A stretch of DNA of 64,000 nucleotides from Paramecium pentaurelia (GCA_905183005.1 CAJJDO010000046.1:129946-193945); one strand, 5' to 3'. Shown: positions 48,683 through 61,340, counted from the stretch's first letter. The notes: generated from the sequence alone by a model not told the origin. Translations and numbers: made by a program.

Positions 48683-49173
48683 ATTTTAATAAATATCTGC
48701 TTTAATTACCTAAATTAACACCAATAACTATGGATGATAGTTATAGATAACTTGGAATAATAAAAAATAAAAGTCCATTTAGAATAGAAAACAGAGATTT
48801 ATTTTATCTCATGAACAAAAGCTAATTTGAAAGTTTATATTCGAATCCAAAAAAATTAAGAACTGAAAAATAATAGTCTCTTAGGAATCATTCTGTTCGA
48901 ATGCACTCATGTGTAAATGAAAAAACTAAGGAAGTTCATCATCATTATTCTTTTATTGAAAATAATTCATAGCCCTAAAAACAATGGGAAAAAAAAAAAA
49001 ATACAATGGTAACAAGAAGTCTTTAAAAACCTGAATTTAGAAACAAATCAGAAACTTTATGTTTAGAATTAAAAAACTAGCCTGAATCAATTCAAAAAAA
49101 ACAAAATAAAAGATTATTAAGAAATCCAAAAATTATGTTAAAAGAATTATGGGATGAAAATTATGGATTATGA
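48679..49173 (+). CDS. Basic disordered protein, unknown
   Basis: A single exon of 165 codons starting MNFNKYLLQLPKLTPITM. The product is Lys/Asn/Gln/Ser-rich with an LRTEKQQSLRNHSVRMHS segment and ends LKELWDENYGL at TGA. No domain is recognised. An internal Met at 48730 is an alternative start. Codon content is less A+T-rich than the surroundings, which supports coding. Confidence 0.5.
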
Positions 49174-50309
49174 TACTCTTATTCAATTGATGTATTTAGT
49201 TTTACGATTAAATCATTTTAAATATATCTTTTTTTGTATTAATGTATCATATTTAATCATTATTATAAAATTTTACTATCTGATAAGTGAAATTTTTGTA
49301 CTGAACAAAATTAATGTAATTCTATTGCTATAAATTAATGTTTGATTATTTTTTTATGCGATTAATATTGTTATTTTAAATAAATTACATATGAGCAGTG
49401 ATATTTTATTTGATTTCAAATTACTTTAGTGAAATGATTCAAATTATAAATAGTATTAATTTACTTTATATCCTAATGAAAATATGAAAATGCTATATTT
49501 ATGATAACTGAAATTTTGGTTTATACTTATAAAGATAATTATAAATTGAAAATATTATTCATACAATTATAGTATTTTATTTTAAGTATCATTTTATTTA
49601 TTATATTTAAACTAACAACTTTTAGTTAACAAATCTATGATAAGAATAAGATGCTTTGAGTATCATTTTAAATAATATCTCACATTTTTTTATTTTAAAT
49701 TAAGCTTAATTCTGAATTATAATATGTAAACATTCTTAAATACGGAGCTTTAGATTTTAGATATATTAATTTTTATTATTCTATAGCTTTCCTAATTTTA
49801 GTCTAAATGAAAATATTTTTTAATAGAAAAATTTCAAATGATGAAAAACTAAGTCATTAACCTGAATTAATAGAGGTCCATTTTTCAAATTGATTGAAAT
49901 TATTCATTTTGACTATCTTTTGAAAATTTTAGAAAATTATTTTATCAATATTGATGTAAATAAATTAAGAAGTTGAATGTTATCATTCAATAATATATAA
50001 TTTTGTTTTATAAGCTTAAACTCTTGTAAAATCTTTGTTTTTCTTGTTTTAGATAATATTATTTTATAAAAACAAATTTTAATCTATTAGAATAAGCATA
50101 TGATGTAAATAAATGATAATTGGAGACAGTATTAAAAGAGTTGGTTTAATAGTTTAAATGATAGATGTAGTTAAATAAAATAATTATTTTAAGAAATATA
50201 AATTGTCAAATTGTTTTTTAAAAGATGGTATATGAAAAAGAAAAGGAGGTTAATCAACATAATAGTTAAAAGTGTTATATATGGAGTTTTCATATTATAA
50301 ATATGTGAT
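49174..50309. other. Long intergenic stretch, no gene seen
   Basis: More than 1.1 kb of very A+T-rich sequence, the longest empty region in the window. I find no convincing frame, RNA gene or repeat. Confidence 0.45.
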
Positions 50310-50453
50310 TCAAGTTTTTATATAGTAGTTTTCAATAACTAGTATGTTTGGTTGCTAGGTTCTTAATTGGAATGGTTTCTTTGCTGATTATCTTAATAAT
50401 GTGGGATCAAAAGGCTTTTTAGGTGTTGATGGTCTGATTAGTCTAGAATCCAT
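50310..50453 (-). CDS. Possible 47-residue basic protein
   Basis: The frame MDSRLIRPSTPKKPFDPTLL...is Pro/Lys/Arg-rich, ends at TGA, and is far more protein-like than its surroundings. Its start lies 29 bp from the PPKL start on the other strand, so the two would share one tiny promoter. It may be the first exon of a longer gene, but no continuation was found. Confidence 0.35.
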
Positions 50454-50482
50454 AAATCGTTAAATAAATATTTAAAATAAAA

Positions 50483-53058
50483 ATGGAAAGTGTGAATTTT
50501 GGTGGTGATAATCCGTAGCCACGTTTCGGTCATACAATATGTGTAATAGCACCTAACAAGATTGCATTATTTGGGGGTAGAAGCTAATTTTAATATTTGA
50601 ATAGGAGCAGTAGGAGATACAGGACGATATGTGATCACAGGAGATGTGTATATTGGAGACATGACATCAAAGAAATGGAAGAGAATTGAAGCAAGTGGAA
50701 GTGTACCAACAAATAGAGCAGCACATTAAGCATTAGCAATAGAATTGAATTAAATGATTATATTTGGAGGAGCTGTAGGTGGAGGAGGATTGGCAGATGA
50801 TAATTTATATGTATTTGAATTAAGAGATGATACTGGAACATGGGTAACAGTACCAGTAATAGGTACAACACCAGGTAGAAGATATGGACATACTATGGTT
50901 TTAATTAAACCACATTTAATAGTGTTTGGTGGTAATACAGGTTAGGAACCTGTAAATGATGTTTGGAGTTTTAATTTAGAGAAATCTCCTTATTCTTGGT
51001 AGAAGTTGGAATGTTCTTCTGAATAACCAAGTGTGAGAGTGTATCATTCTGCTGCATTATGTACAACAGGATCAGCAAATGGAATGATGGTAGCATTTGG
51101 AGGTAGAACAAATGATTAAGGAGCATTGAATGATACTTGGGGATTGAGAAAACATAGAGATGGAAGATGGGATTGGGTGAGAGCTCCATATAGAAATTAA
51201 ACTGAACAGCCTTTATAAAGATATTAACATTCCACTTTATTTTTGGGAACATTGATGATGGTAATAGGAGGTAGATCAAATAATGTTGGGGAAACTTTGC
51301 CTTTTGAAATTTATGATACTGAAACATCTGATTGGTATAAATTTCAGGCAATTCAAAGATTCAGACATTCCTCTTGGTTGATAGATTAATTTCTTTATTT
51401 ACATGGAGGATTTGATTCTGATTAACCAAATATTCCAACAGAAGGCATTTTACGATTGAATTTAAATACAAGATTTGCTTAAACTCCTTAATTATTAAGA
51501 TAAATGAATACTCTTAAGACTGATCAATCATTTACATAATCATTTAATCCAAGACCTCCAACTAATCAAACATAAACTTAAGATTAATTTAGAAGAACTA
51601 ATTAATAATAAGCATTAGCTAAAAGTATATTTTATTATAATAATTAGATTAAAATAATAATTAATAAGTGAGAGTATCTAGTGCAACAAATAAAAATATT
51701 AGATTAGCTAATTAAGCTATTGTAGCTATGACTTATGGACCAGAAGAAGATATTACAAATTAAGTTAAGAAAGTACCAATTGATAAATTACAGGATGAAC
51801 ATAAGAAATTAGGAGCAGGATTTTAGGATCCAAATTCTTAAAATAAATCATAATTTTTAGATTAATTATGTTAACCTTTCGTTTAAAATTTATTGATTCC
51901 AAAAGATTATTAATCAATTCCACCAAATTCTAATTTATTAACTGGTATAAGAAAAGAGATGATAATTAAATTATGTGATGAAGTTCAACGAGTTTTAGAT
52001 AAAGAACCAATTGTTTTAAGATTGAGAAGACCAATAAAAATATATGGAAATCTGAATGGTTAATTTTTAGATTTGATGAGATTTTTTGATCATTTTAAAG
52101 CTCCATATGATAATTTATATAATGGAGATATTGATTCATAAGATTATTTGTTTTTAGGTGATTATGTTGATAGAGGAACAAGATCATTAGAAATTGTATT
52201 ATTATTATTCACATTAAAATTAAAATATGCTGATTAAATTCATTTACTTAGAGGACATCATGAAGATGCTAAAATTAACAAAATTTTTGGATTTGCAGAT
52301 GAATGTTTTTTAAAATTTGCAGAAGATATTATGGATCCTAATAGCATATATTAGAGAATCAATAGAGTTTTTTAATATTTGCCATTAGCAGCAGTTATTG
52401 AAGATAAAATCTTATGTGTTCATGGTGGAATTGGATAAACAATGAGAACTGTAGATGAAATTGAACTTATTTAAAGACCATTAGAAATTGTACATGATCC
52501 AAAAACTGTATAAAAAATTTATTAAATAATAGTACTAATAAAAGATCGCATTAGAATTATTATGGTCAGATCCTTGTTTGTCAGAAGATGAATTAGAAAA
52601 TTAACCTAATCCAGAAAGAGATATATTTTAAAATAGATAAATTATGAGATTTGGAACTAATAGAGTAAGCAAATTCTTATAAGAAAATAATTTGAATATT
52701 ATTATAAGATCTCATGAACCCACACAAGAAGGATTTGAAAGACAGAATAATAATGTTATTACAGTATTTTCTTGTCCAGATTATGGTGCCAATTCTCAAA
52801 ATAACAAAGGATGTACATTATTTTATTAAGACTTAAGCCATGCTCACTATTTCCAAGAGAGGTGACATTATTCCAAAAGTTATTTTACCTGCAAATTCTA
52901 CCTCAGAATCAAGATGGATGGATTTAGAAGAAGCAATTTAAAGAAAAAAAGGATTTGCAAAATATGTAGTTATAGATAATGATGAATTATAATGGAGAAA
53001 AAGATAATTTACACCACTTAGATCTAAAAAATCCTAATCTTAAAAATAATTTGCATGA
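50483..53058 (+). CDS. Kelch-repeat PPP phosphatase (PPKL/BSU1 type) with altered active site
   Basis: Starts MESVNFGGDNPQPRFGHT. The N-terminal half is a kelch propeller (MIIFGGAVGGGGLADDN, PGRRYGHTMVLIKPHLIVFG, MMVIGGRSNNVGE). A linker rich in Gln follows, then a PPP domain: LLTGIRKEMIIKLCDEVQ, metal-site motif IYGNLNGQ where GDxHGQ is expected, GDYVDRGTRS intact, LLRGHHED where RGNHED is expected, VHGGIG and IRSHEPTQEGFE intact. Thus the first Asp and His of GDxHG are Asn, and the Asn of GNHE is His. Introns of 22-28 nt near 50575-50602, 51628-51647 and 52512-52551. PPKLs occur in plants and alveolates; activity here is in doubt. Confidence 0.88.
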
Positions 53059-53094
53059 ATTAATTATTAATAATTGAATAAATTTTTGTATCTT

Positions 53095-53232
53095 TCATTA
53101 TCCAAATATCTCTACTATTTATTAAGGATTCCAACTAGATCCAAATCCTCCTTGTTGATTATGATATTATCCTGCTGCTGGAACTGGCAAAACAACATCT
53201 TCAATCAAATAATCTGCAACTCCTGCTAACAT
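53095..53232 (-). CDS. Possible 45-residue protein
   Basis: A complete ATG-to-TGA frame starting MLAGVADYLIEDVVLPVPAA with a Gly/Gln/Trp-rich end (GGFGSSWNPQQIVEIFGQ). Codon use is clearly less A+T-rich than the flanks. It converges on PPKL with 36 bp between stops and overlaps the open 3' end of the LRR-like frame, so it could also be a last exon. Function unknown. Confidence 0.4.
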
Positions 53233-55219
53233 CTATTACGATATTTATTTCTTATTATTATTAAGTTCTTTTTATAAAAATAAACAATAAGATTTCTATA
53301 ATTTTGTTTTATCTTTGATATATTAATTGATAGTAGCTTACATTTTACTCATATACTATTATAATTATTAATTAGAATCCAAAATTTGAAGTGATGCCTT
53401 CTAGAGATTTACACTATTTAATAAAGCTAAAGTTATTTATTTTAATCCTTGCTCATTTAATGAATTATCTAATCTAATTATTAATATTAAATAATATTTA
53501 CAATATTGTTAATCTTAATTTTGTAATGTTTATACTTTTCAATGATTTTGCAATATATTCCATACCTTAAGATCCTAATTTCAATCCTGAATGTACTTGA
53601 AAATTAACTTATTGATTAGTTAATGATTTCCCATATAATTACATAATACATTTCTAAACAACTTCAATTGACAAGAATGTCCATTATTTAAGAACAACAA
53701 TTTACTAAAATAAATCTATCATTTAGTTGCATTAAAAATTGTTTATTTTCTTAATTATCAAACTTAAAACTTTTAATTGCGATTATTATAATTATTTAAT
53801 AATGGAATCTACTGACTCTTGCTCAATACTTGTAGATTTAATGAAGATTTTTAAATTTTAAAATAAATCCATTTTTTAACTTAAAGTATTAAATAATATT
53901 TTTATGGATTAAATTGTATCCAATTAAATTTAAAGTGTTTATTTGATTTTTCTAATCTATTATGTATTTGTAGTTATTCTTATATCACAACCAGGTGTGA
54001 TTTAACCTATAAGATCTATTAAATCTAAATCTGAACAATCCTTTCCTTCACTTAATTCTATGAGTAATTTTTCGGTTCTTTCAAGGAAAGGTTCAATAGA
54101 TTTAAAACTTCCTTATTTTATTGTACTTCCCTTTTATAACTTAATATCCAAAATCTTAATATTGCAATCTTAAAATAATTCACTTGAAATGAATTTGTGA
54201 TGAGTTCCTAAAGACAATTTAACTTATTTAATGTTTTTTACTTATTAATACAAAATATCATAATTGTTAATACCATAATTGTTACTAATGTATAATAATA
54301 ATATTTATACCCTAAATTTAATTCTAAATTTTCTAATTTTCCAAATGATTTAACAATTTAATCAAATGAATTTTATGTTAAATTTCTAGTATCATGTAAA
54401 AATAAATTGAGGAATTTAAGTTATTCAATTTTTTAAAGTGCTAAACCTAATTAAGTGATTGCTTATTCATCTATTTCAGTTTAAGCACCTATTGATATAT
54501 TTAATTTTTCTATATTGGGTTATGATGCTAACCATTTAAAGAAAGAATGAAATGATTTATCTAATTTATTAAATGGACTTATAAGTAAAGTAAATTCTTG
54601 TAAAATTGAATCTTTTTATGCATTTTCAAAATGTGACCAATTTTGATCCACACAAACACCTTATCCAATTTACAATGAAATAGATTGTAATTTTTTTGAA
54701 GTAATAAATTATAAATCCTTTAAGCAAAGTGGTAATTCATCCCTATAAATATATTTACTACTTACTCGAAATTTAATTTTAAATGCACAAGTTCATTGTC
54801 ATGATTTTATATTGCTTCCAAAACAGGTGATATTTACTTTATTGGATTATTCAAATCAAAATGAATGTCAAGAGATTTTAGACTTTTTTAATTTAAAATA
54901 AATTAAGCCAAAATTCTTCCATCTTCATCAGAAAATTGATTATTAGCACTATAAATCAAAAAAAATCATACCCATATTTCAATTTAAAACTACTCAAATC
55001 TAAATGGTTTAACGATGAGATTAAAGTTGAATAATGCTAATAATTTAAAAATCCCCTAAAAATGTAAATATGTAATATATACTCAACAACAAGAGTTAAA
55101 TTCTTGCATTCAATTTTATCTAAAACAACCTATTCAGAGGTCTGAATGACAATTTATAAAGTCTCAGACTTTAAACATTAAATATCCTCTTAATGTTAAA
55201 TTGTATGAGAAAGAGTCAT
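53201..55219 (-). CDS. LRR-like protein (3' end uncertain)
   Basis: Starts MTLSHTIQHQEDIQCLKSE. A 27-nt intron near 55061-55087 follows. The body has repeated units with leucine-rich spacing of the ribonuclease-inhibitor kind, such as SLKSLDIHFDLNNPI, HNDNELVHLKLNFEQ and GSQGMEYIAKSLKSINI. Such LRR proteins are abundant in ciliates and bind other proteins. The frame stays open to the TGA at 53201, but the last ~50 codons are A+T-rich and may be beyond the real end. Further introns are likely. No other domain seen. Confidence 0.55.
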
Positions 55220-55792
55220 TTTCAATATATATATAAATTATTTATGATATTTAATTCTTAAAGTTATATATATAATTTATTACATTTATAATCATCTGAA
55301 TATATAATATTATTCTTCAAGCCTTTGATTTATGCTATTCGGACTTTTTTATAAAAATCTAAATATTTAATGTTTTTGGTATTGATAATAATGAGATCTT
55401 TTATGATATTTTTATAAGAAATTATAATATTTAAAATTATTTAAGATAATATAAAATCCCTTTATTTAGATAATTAAGCTAATTAAATTATGAAATAGTT
55501 TTTCTAAAATAGGGGAATAATATTCTAATTATTTCATATTGTTATTTAGAGTATCCATACTTGAAAAAATGTAAAAATAATAACAGAATCATTTTTAAAG
55601 ATTTCTCATATTCAGATTATCAAATATTTTGGTTTATCTTTAAATAAATATGGAGAAATTTTATTAAAACTATTAATGAAAATTATTTCTCTGATTTTCT
55701 TTTTATAGTATTTTATAATATTATCCTTAGGTTAATAAATAGAATGTATATTTGGATATAAATATTATTTATTTACTAAAAAACAAATCAAA
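55220..55792. other. Intergenic stretch, no gene seen
   Basis: About 570 bp of A+T-rich DNA between the LRR-like gene start and the end of the CCCH gene, holding the LRR promoter. Nothing else supported. Confidence 0.45.
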
Positions 55793-58194
55793 CTCAATTA
55801 AAACATAGTAATTCGATATTGTGTTAGGTGGAATTTTCTGTGCAAGTTCTGCCTAAAAGCAATAATTGAATCTCAACTTAATTCTCATTTTTTAAAGTGA
55901 TTTTATTAAAGCTGGATATTTTATTATATGTTTTGGCTAAATATAAGTAAATTCTTACATAGTTCTATTTAATGAGGATAATATGAATATGGAGAGAGTT
56001 ACATATTTTAATCAAATTTCAATATATCTACAATTCCTAAAGAATTAGAACATAGTACATATTCTTTAATTAATTCTATTTAAGAAATTTTAATTTTTTA
56101 TTTAAATATTGAATTTACTATCATAGTATTTAAATTAAAAAGTAAAATGTAGCTTAATTCCTCATTTAAATGCCAAAATAGTAAAAATAGCTATTGATTT
56201 TATATATCATGTTTTATATCTACTAATGCATATTATTAATTATTTAATTCATGAGGAATGGATATGAATTGTCCATTATTAAAAGTTAATAATTATCCAT
56301 TCTACAATCCTATATAATAAGTATCCTATTAGTTGAAGTTTTGAATACTTAATACAGATTCAATAGGATTCTAAAAATTGTAAATTCTAGGAGGAAACAA
56401 TATTGTATTGTTTTGAATAACATATACTCTTAGATTTCCATCATTACTAAATACCAAACATAAATTTCCTTATATTCTACAATGTATGATTTCCTTAATA
56501 CTAACATCCAAAATGGTATAATGTTAATAATTTTACCACAAATTTGGATATATTGCAATATTTCTCAATGATATTTTCTTTGTTTAATAGCAAACAATTA
56601 ATACAAGTTAATTATCAATAACTTAACTCCAAAATTAATAAATTAAACATGTATTTTCAGGTAATTAAATTTATGTTTTATTATTGGTATCAATTTATTC
56701 ATTGACTTTATAAAAAATGATTTATTTTTTCTTTGCTACTCCTAAGACTTTAAATTGTTCAATATAAATAGATTATATGAATTCACTAATTTCAATAGTT
56801 TAAATTTGTGTAAGGATTTTATGTTCACATTCCAATTATCTTGTATTATTTTAGAATTCATTCTAATTTTATCCTCTATTTTAATATCTATAATCATTTC
56901 TTTATTGATAATTTGATGTATTTGATTAAAATCTATTGTTTTATGGATTTTCATTTTCTGTTCTTTAATTGAATCTCTTTTATTATTGAAAAGTATTATT
57001 ATTTGATTCATCATTTGTTTAATTAAATTTTTATTAATCTCTATTGTTATTTTAGGACATATTTTAATCTCTATTGTTATTTTAAAACATATTCTAATCT
57101 CTCCCTTGATATTATTATCTTCCTTAATTTTAATTAAACTATCTTCCTTAATTATTTGATCTTTCTTAATTAAAATTAAACTATCTTCCTTGATTATCAT
57201 TTTACTATCTTCCTTAATTATAATTAAACTATCTTCCTTAATTATCATTTTATTATCTTCCTTAATTATCATTTTATTATCTTCCTTAATTATCATTTTA
57301 TTATCTTCCTTAATTATCATTTTATTATCTTCCTTAATTATCATTTTATTATCTTCCTTAATTATCATTTTATTATCTTCCTTAATTATCATTTTATTAT
57401 CTTCCTTAATTATCATTTTATTATCTTCCTTAATTATCATTTTATTATCTTCCTTAATTATCATTTTATTATCTTCCTTAATTATCATTTTATTATCTTC
57501 CTTAATTATCATTTTATTATCTTCCTTAATTATCATTTTATTATCTTCCTTAATTATCATTTTATTATCTTCCTTAATTATCATTTTATTATCTTCCTTA
57601 ATTATCATTTTATTATCTTCCTTAATTATCATTTTATTATCTTCCTTAATTATCATTTTATTATCTTCCTTAATTATCATTTTATTATCTTCCTTAATTA
57701 TCATTTTATTATCTTCCTTAATTATCATTTTATTATCTTCCTTAATTATCATTTTATTATCTTCCTTAATTATCATTTTATTATCTTCCTTAATTATCAT
57801 TTTATTATCTTCCTTAATTATCATTTTATTATCTTCCTTAATTATCATTTTATTATCTTCCTTGATTATCATTTTATTATCTTCCTTAATTATCATTTTA
57901 TTATCTATCTCTGAAAAAAGGATTATTATTTGTATAATTTTATTATTATCTTTATTTAAATCCTTTTTATCATTATGTAATATTACCATCAAATCTGAAT
58001 TGATTTTAAGTACTTCTTTGTTAATCATCTCTTTAACTAGTTTATTATTTATATCCTTCAGGAATTCTGTTTTTTAATTATTAAATGCTCTTTTAGAATT
58101 TTTCAACTTCTGCATTATCATGTTTGAAAGAACATTGATCTCCTTTATTGCATTTATTCCTAAGAAAATAAACACATATTTTTGATGTTTGCAT
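55793..58194 (-). CDS. CCCH zinc finger / Q-N repeat / propeller-like protein
   Basis: Starts MQTSKICVYFLRNKCNKGDQ; a CCCH finger C-x7-C-x5-C-x3-H lies at residues 7-26. After a helical linker and a 24-nt intron (about 57979-58002) comes a Q/N-rich region of tandem octapeptides RQQNDNQG (about 27 copies), then degenerate copies (GRQFNYNQG, GRDQNMFQNNN). The C-terminal ~350 residues look like a WD40-type propeller (KVLGVAKKKQIIFYKV, CLVFSNDGNLRVYVIQ, YYIGLQNGQLLTFNNG). It ends IELLCFN at TGA. CCCH plus propeller occurs in plant ZFWD-type proteins; RNA binding is likely, and the prion-like block suggests granule partition. The other two frames through the repeat are shadows. Confidence 0.75.
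57235..57905 (-). repeat. 24-bp coding minisatellite, ~27-28 copies
   Basis: Plus-strand unit attatcattttattatcttc + ctta (24 bp), repeated almost without change for about 670 bp; one copy has a single T-to-G change near 57864. Degenerate units continue to about 57130. The unit length is a multiple of three, so all frames stay open: the frame of the CCCH gene gives RQQNDNQG, another minus frame gives DNKMIIKE, and the plus strand gives LSSLIIIL. Near-identity suggests recent expansion or ongoing homogenisation. Confidence 0.95.
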
Positions 58195-58291
58195 AATATT
58201 AATATATATAATATATTTAAGTATAAATGAAAATATATATATATAATATAAATTTTATGCATATACTATTTATGAATGCTTAAACAATCTT

Positions 58292-60379
58292 TCAAATTCC
58301 TTTCAATTCATACATCAATAATTCATCTGATGTATCACTACTAAACATAAGAATGTTTGAGCCTATTTTACCACTACCACTTGTAGTAGGAGATGATTAA
58401 GTAAATAATTAAACCTTATGTTTACCATATATTTATTATCCCACAGTTAATTAATGTCCCAATTTAATGTCAGAAGAATGCATAGCATAAGGAGATATAC
58501 TTAAATGATGCTGAGTTGCTAAATTATCATTGAAACTAAATGTAATTAGCCATATAGGAGGATTAACTTAAATTAATAAAATAGAAATAATACTTTTTTA
58601 ATCAGAAACTTCAATCAAAACACTTTCCATTAAAGTACTTAAAATCTTTCTATTCCCAAATTTTGAGAAAACAATACAATTTCTATATAAATATTTATGT
58701 TAAAATACTTGTTAAAATCAAATAATTTAACTGCACCTTCATTTGATACAATTATACAATGACCTGGCCATTAAGTTGTTATGAAAATCTGACTAATTGA
58801 ACCATACAAAGGATCATGTAAATTCTAATCACAAATTAATACAGGATCTTAAGATGAACCATATTTCATTAATCTCCAAATATTTATAATTGAATCTGAA
58901 GAATATGAAATAAATTTCTCTCCTTTCTTTAATAATGTTAATCCATTTATCTTATTCAAATGTTTTGTATTATTTGTACCAATCTTTTGAGTATAGAAAT
59001 TACAAATATTGATATCTCTATTTAAATCACTAAATGCTATATGAGTATTATCCTTTAAATCTAAAGCATTATTAGGCATTTATGATAATTAAATCTTTCT
59101 AAAAACTCTAGGTTATGTTGATATCATTATATCATCTATATTCCAAACAATTAATTATTTATCCTAACCTAAAGATACAAACTATCTACTATTAGCTTCA
59201 CTAGTGCAAATCTTTTCAAGATATACTATGTTTTAACTGTGACCTGAAAATGCTGATATCTTCTTTTATGTTGTATCAAATATTCTTAATTGACTGTCAT
59301 TTTATGAACCAATTGCAAATAAATAATCCAAAATTGATAGAATACAAGTTATTTATGTTCCTATTGTAAATTTTTTAGTAGGTTTTAATTAAAAACTAAA
59401 TCAAATAAATTTAATACTTATCTATATTTCTAGCTGCCATCTATAATTGTAAATTATTCTCTCCTGTTTATACTTAAGATAATTCTTTGTTACTACCAAA
59501 AGGAATATACAATCTCGCAGATACAACATTATTTAATACAAATCCTACTTCATTAACAACTGAATCTAATATGTTGGTCTGCGGATTTTGTAATTTATCA
59601 TAATTTGGAGGAGAATTAGTCATTTACAATAAAAATCTTGCTAATGTTTATAAATCAGTTAACATTTATAATGGAGTAACATTTCCTTATGAAAGTTGCT
59701 TACTTTTATTTAAATGATTCTTTAAATTTGATAAGAATTATTAGGCTTCTGGTGTACCTAAAGATGCTAACTTATATTAAAATGTATTTTAATTGGAATA
59801 ATAGAAGTTCTATCTTGACAATAGGAAAAACTAATCTATATTCGCTTTTAATGTGATAAATGATTATTTGTATTGTTCATTGAAACTATCAAGTCTCTTC
59901 ATATTCTCTTCCTTTATAGATTGAATTACAACCATAATTTTTTCTTGAAGATTAGTAATATCAATGGCTAATTCAGTCTTAGAATTATGAATAATAATAT
60001 TACTTTCTATCTAATAACCATTTCATCAATTTTTTGTAAATGTGCATCTCCTTATTCCAAAATCTACAACAAACTGACATTCTCTTTATTTTACATAAAT
60101 TCCTAATATAAAACTATGTTTTGGTTAGCCAATCTTGACATTTCTTCACAAAATTATGAGGCCTTAAATAAAATAAAGAAATACGAATGCTTCAACATCA
60201 ATAATCTTTGTAAGATGATCATTATGAAACAATTATGGGTCTTCAGGAGATTAAATAAATGGCCTTTTATCACAAGTGATGTCAGAACAGACTTTTGTGA
60301 TTTATTATTAAGTCAAAGTGTTTTTTAAAGGTGGTAAAGGCAAGGGAGTACATAATTTGTATGCTAAAGAATCCTCCAT
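58292..60379 (-). CDS. Coiled-coil/WD40 protein (TRIM-like layout)
   Basis: Starts MEDSLAYKLCTPLPLPPL. An N-terminal segment has a few cysteines (VCSDITCDKRPF) but no complete RING or B-box. A 22-nt intron near 60167-60188 leads into a long helical coiled coil (EEMSRLANQNIVLYQEF and on to ~residue 330). The C-terminal part is a WD40 propeller, with LFAIGSQNDSQLRIFD, QFVSLGQDKQLIVWNID and FISYSSDSIINIWRL. Ends LLMYELKGI at TGA. Such coiled-coil/WD40 proteins are common in Paramecium. Partner unknown. Confidence 0.75.
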
Positions 60380-60389
60380 TTCAATTAAT

Positions 60390-61283
60390 TCAATATATTA
60401 AAGATTTTAAATTATTGATTAGGAAATTATATATTTACAGATATATATTTGTTTTATTGATGACTTCATAGGTAAAAATAATTCATATGTTCTGTTGTCT
60501 CTTGTTTAACCCATAAATTAAATTGACGAAGTAGTTTTTATTCCACTAGTCCTAAATACTATTTCTAATCTTATTATAATAAGTTTCTTATAATTTATAT
60601 AATGTTTACTTTCTTTTAATCTATCTTCTTCAAAGCTTCAAACTCAGTCTAGCATTAAGTAAGCTTTTATTAATATTCATTATAGTAATGATTAATTTAT
60701 GTGAATTTTTACTTCCACATTTAAATTTTAGAAAAAGATATAAATTACTTTTTCTTGAACAATAATGAATCATAGAGATTCCATTTCTTCATATCTATAA
60801 CCATTTATACTATTTTCTATTATATTTAAACTTTCCTTTCTCTTTTTCAATTTAGTATTTAAAGATTAAAAGTATCATATTTCAATCTCTATTAGGCTTC
60901 TATTTCCTTCTATGATACAATTATAACATTCATATATAATTTTTAAGCAGCCAAAGTATCGTAAAAACTGAATAATTTCATTATTATGTAATCTAAGATG
61001 TTTCTGCCATAATAGAGATATAACTTTAACAAAAAACTTAAACTTAGGTATATGTTCTCAATATTTATAAAGATTGCATTCTTGGATAATATAATACATT
61101 TATCTAGTTTATCTCAACAGTTCTTGTCTATAGAAATTAAAAACTAATTATAACTAAACTTTGGGTATCTTATTTTTGATAATCGAATCTACTTTACTTT
61201 TTCTGAGTTGAATTTTCCTTTAGTACTATCTAATGTGTATTATCTTGAAGAAGATGATGTAAAATATAATCTAATTTAGTCAT
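60390..61283 (-). CDS. Helical protein, unknown (exons only partly resolved)
   Basis: Starts MTKLDYILHHLLQDNTHQ. Protein-like pieces in shifting frames (LDKCIILSKNA, KLFSFYDTLAAQKLYMN, KRKESLNIIENSINGYRYEE, LNARLSLKLQRRQIKRKQ) indicate a long helical protein broken by several short introns. The order faintly recalls a BAR/sorting-nexin coiled coil, which is not established. The likely stop at 60390 is only 10 bp from the start of the next gene, the tightest spacing here. Confidence 0.45.
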
Positions 61284-61340
61284 GTTTGCAAATAAAATTT
61301 TATAGGTTTAAAAATTGAGGATATTATATCATGATTGATT

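Noticed and set aside
50971..51351. Antisense ORF inside PPKL
   Set aside because: It lies opposite clear kelch repeats, and its His/Pro/Ile content is what a shadow of such a gene gives.
56742..58028. Long minus-strand frame with MIIKEDNK repeats
   Set aside because: The CCCH finger, the following intron and the flanking Q/N-rich sequence all read in another frame, so this frame is a shadow kept open by a repeat unit divisible by three.
57190..58077. Long plus-strand frame with LSSLIIIL repeats
   Set aside because: It is antisense to the same minisatellite and has no sensible flanking protein.
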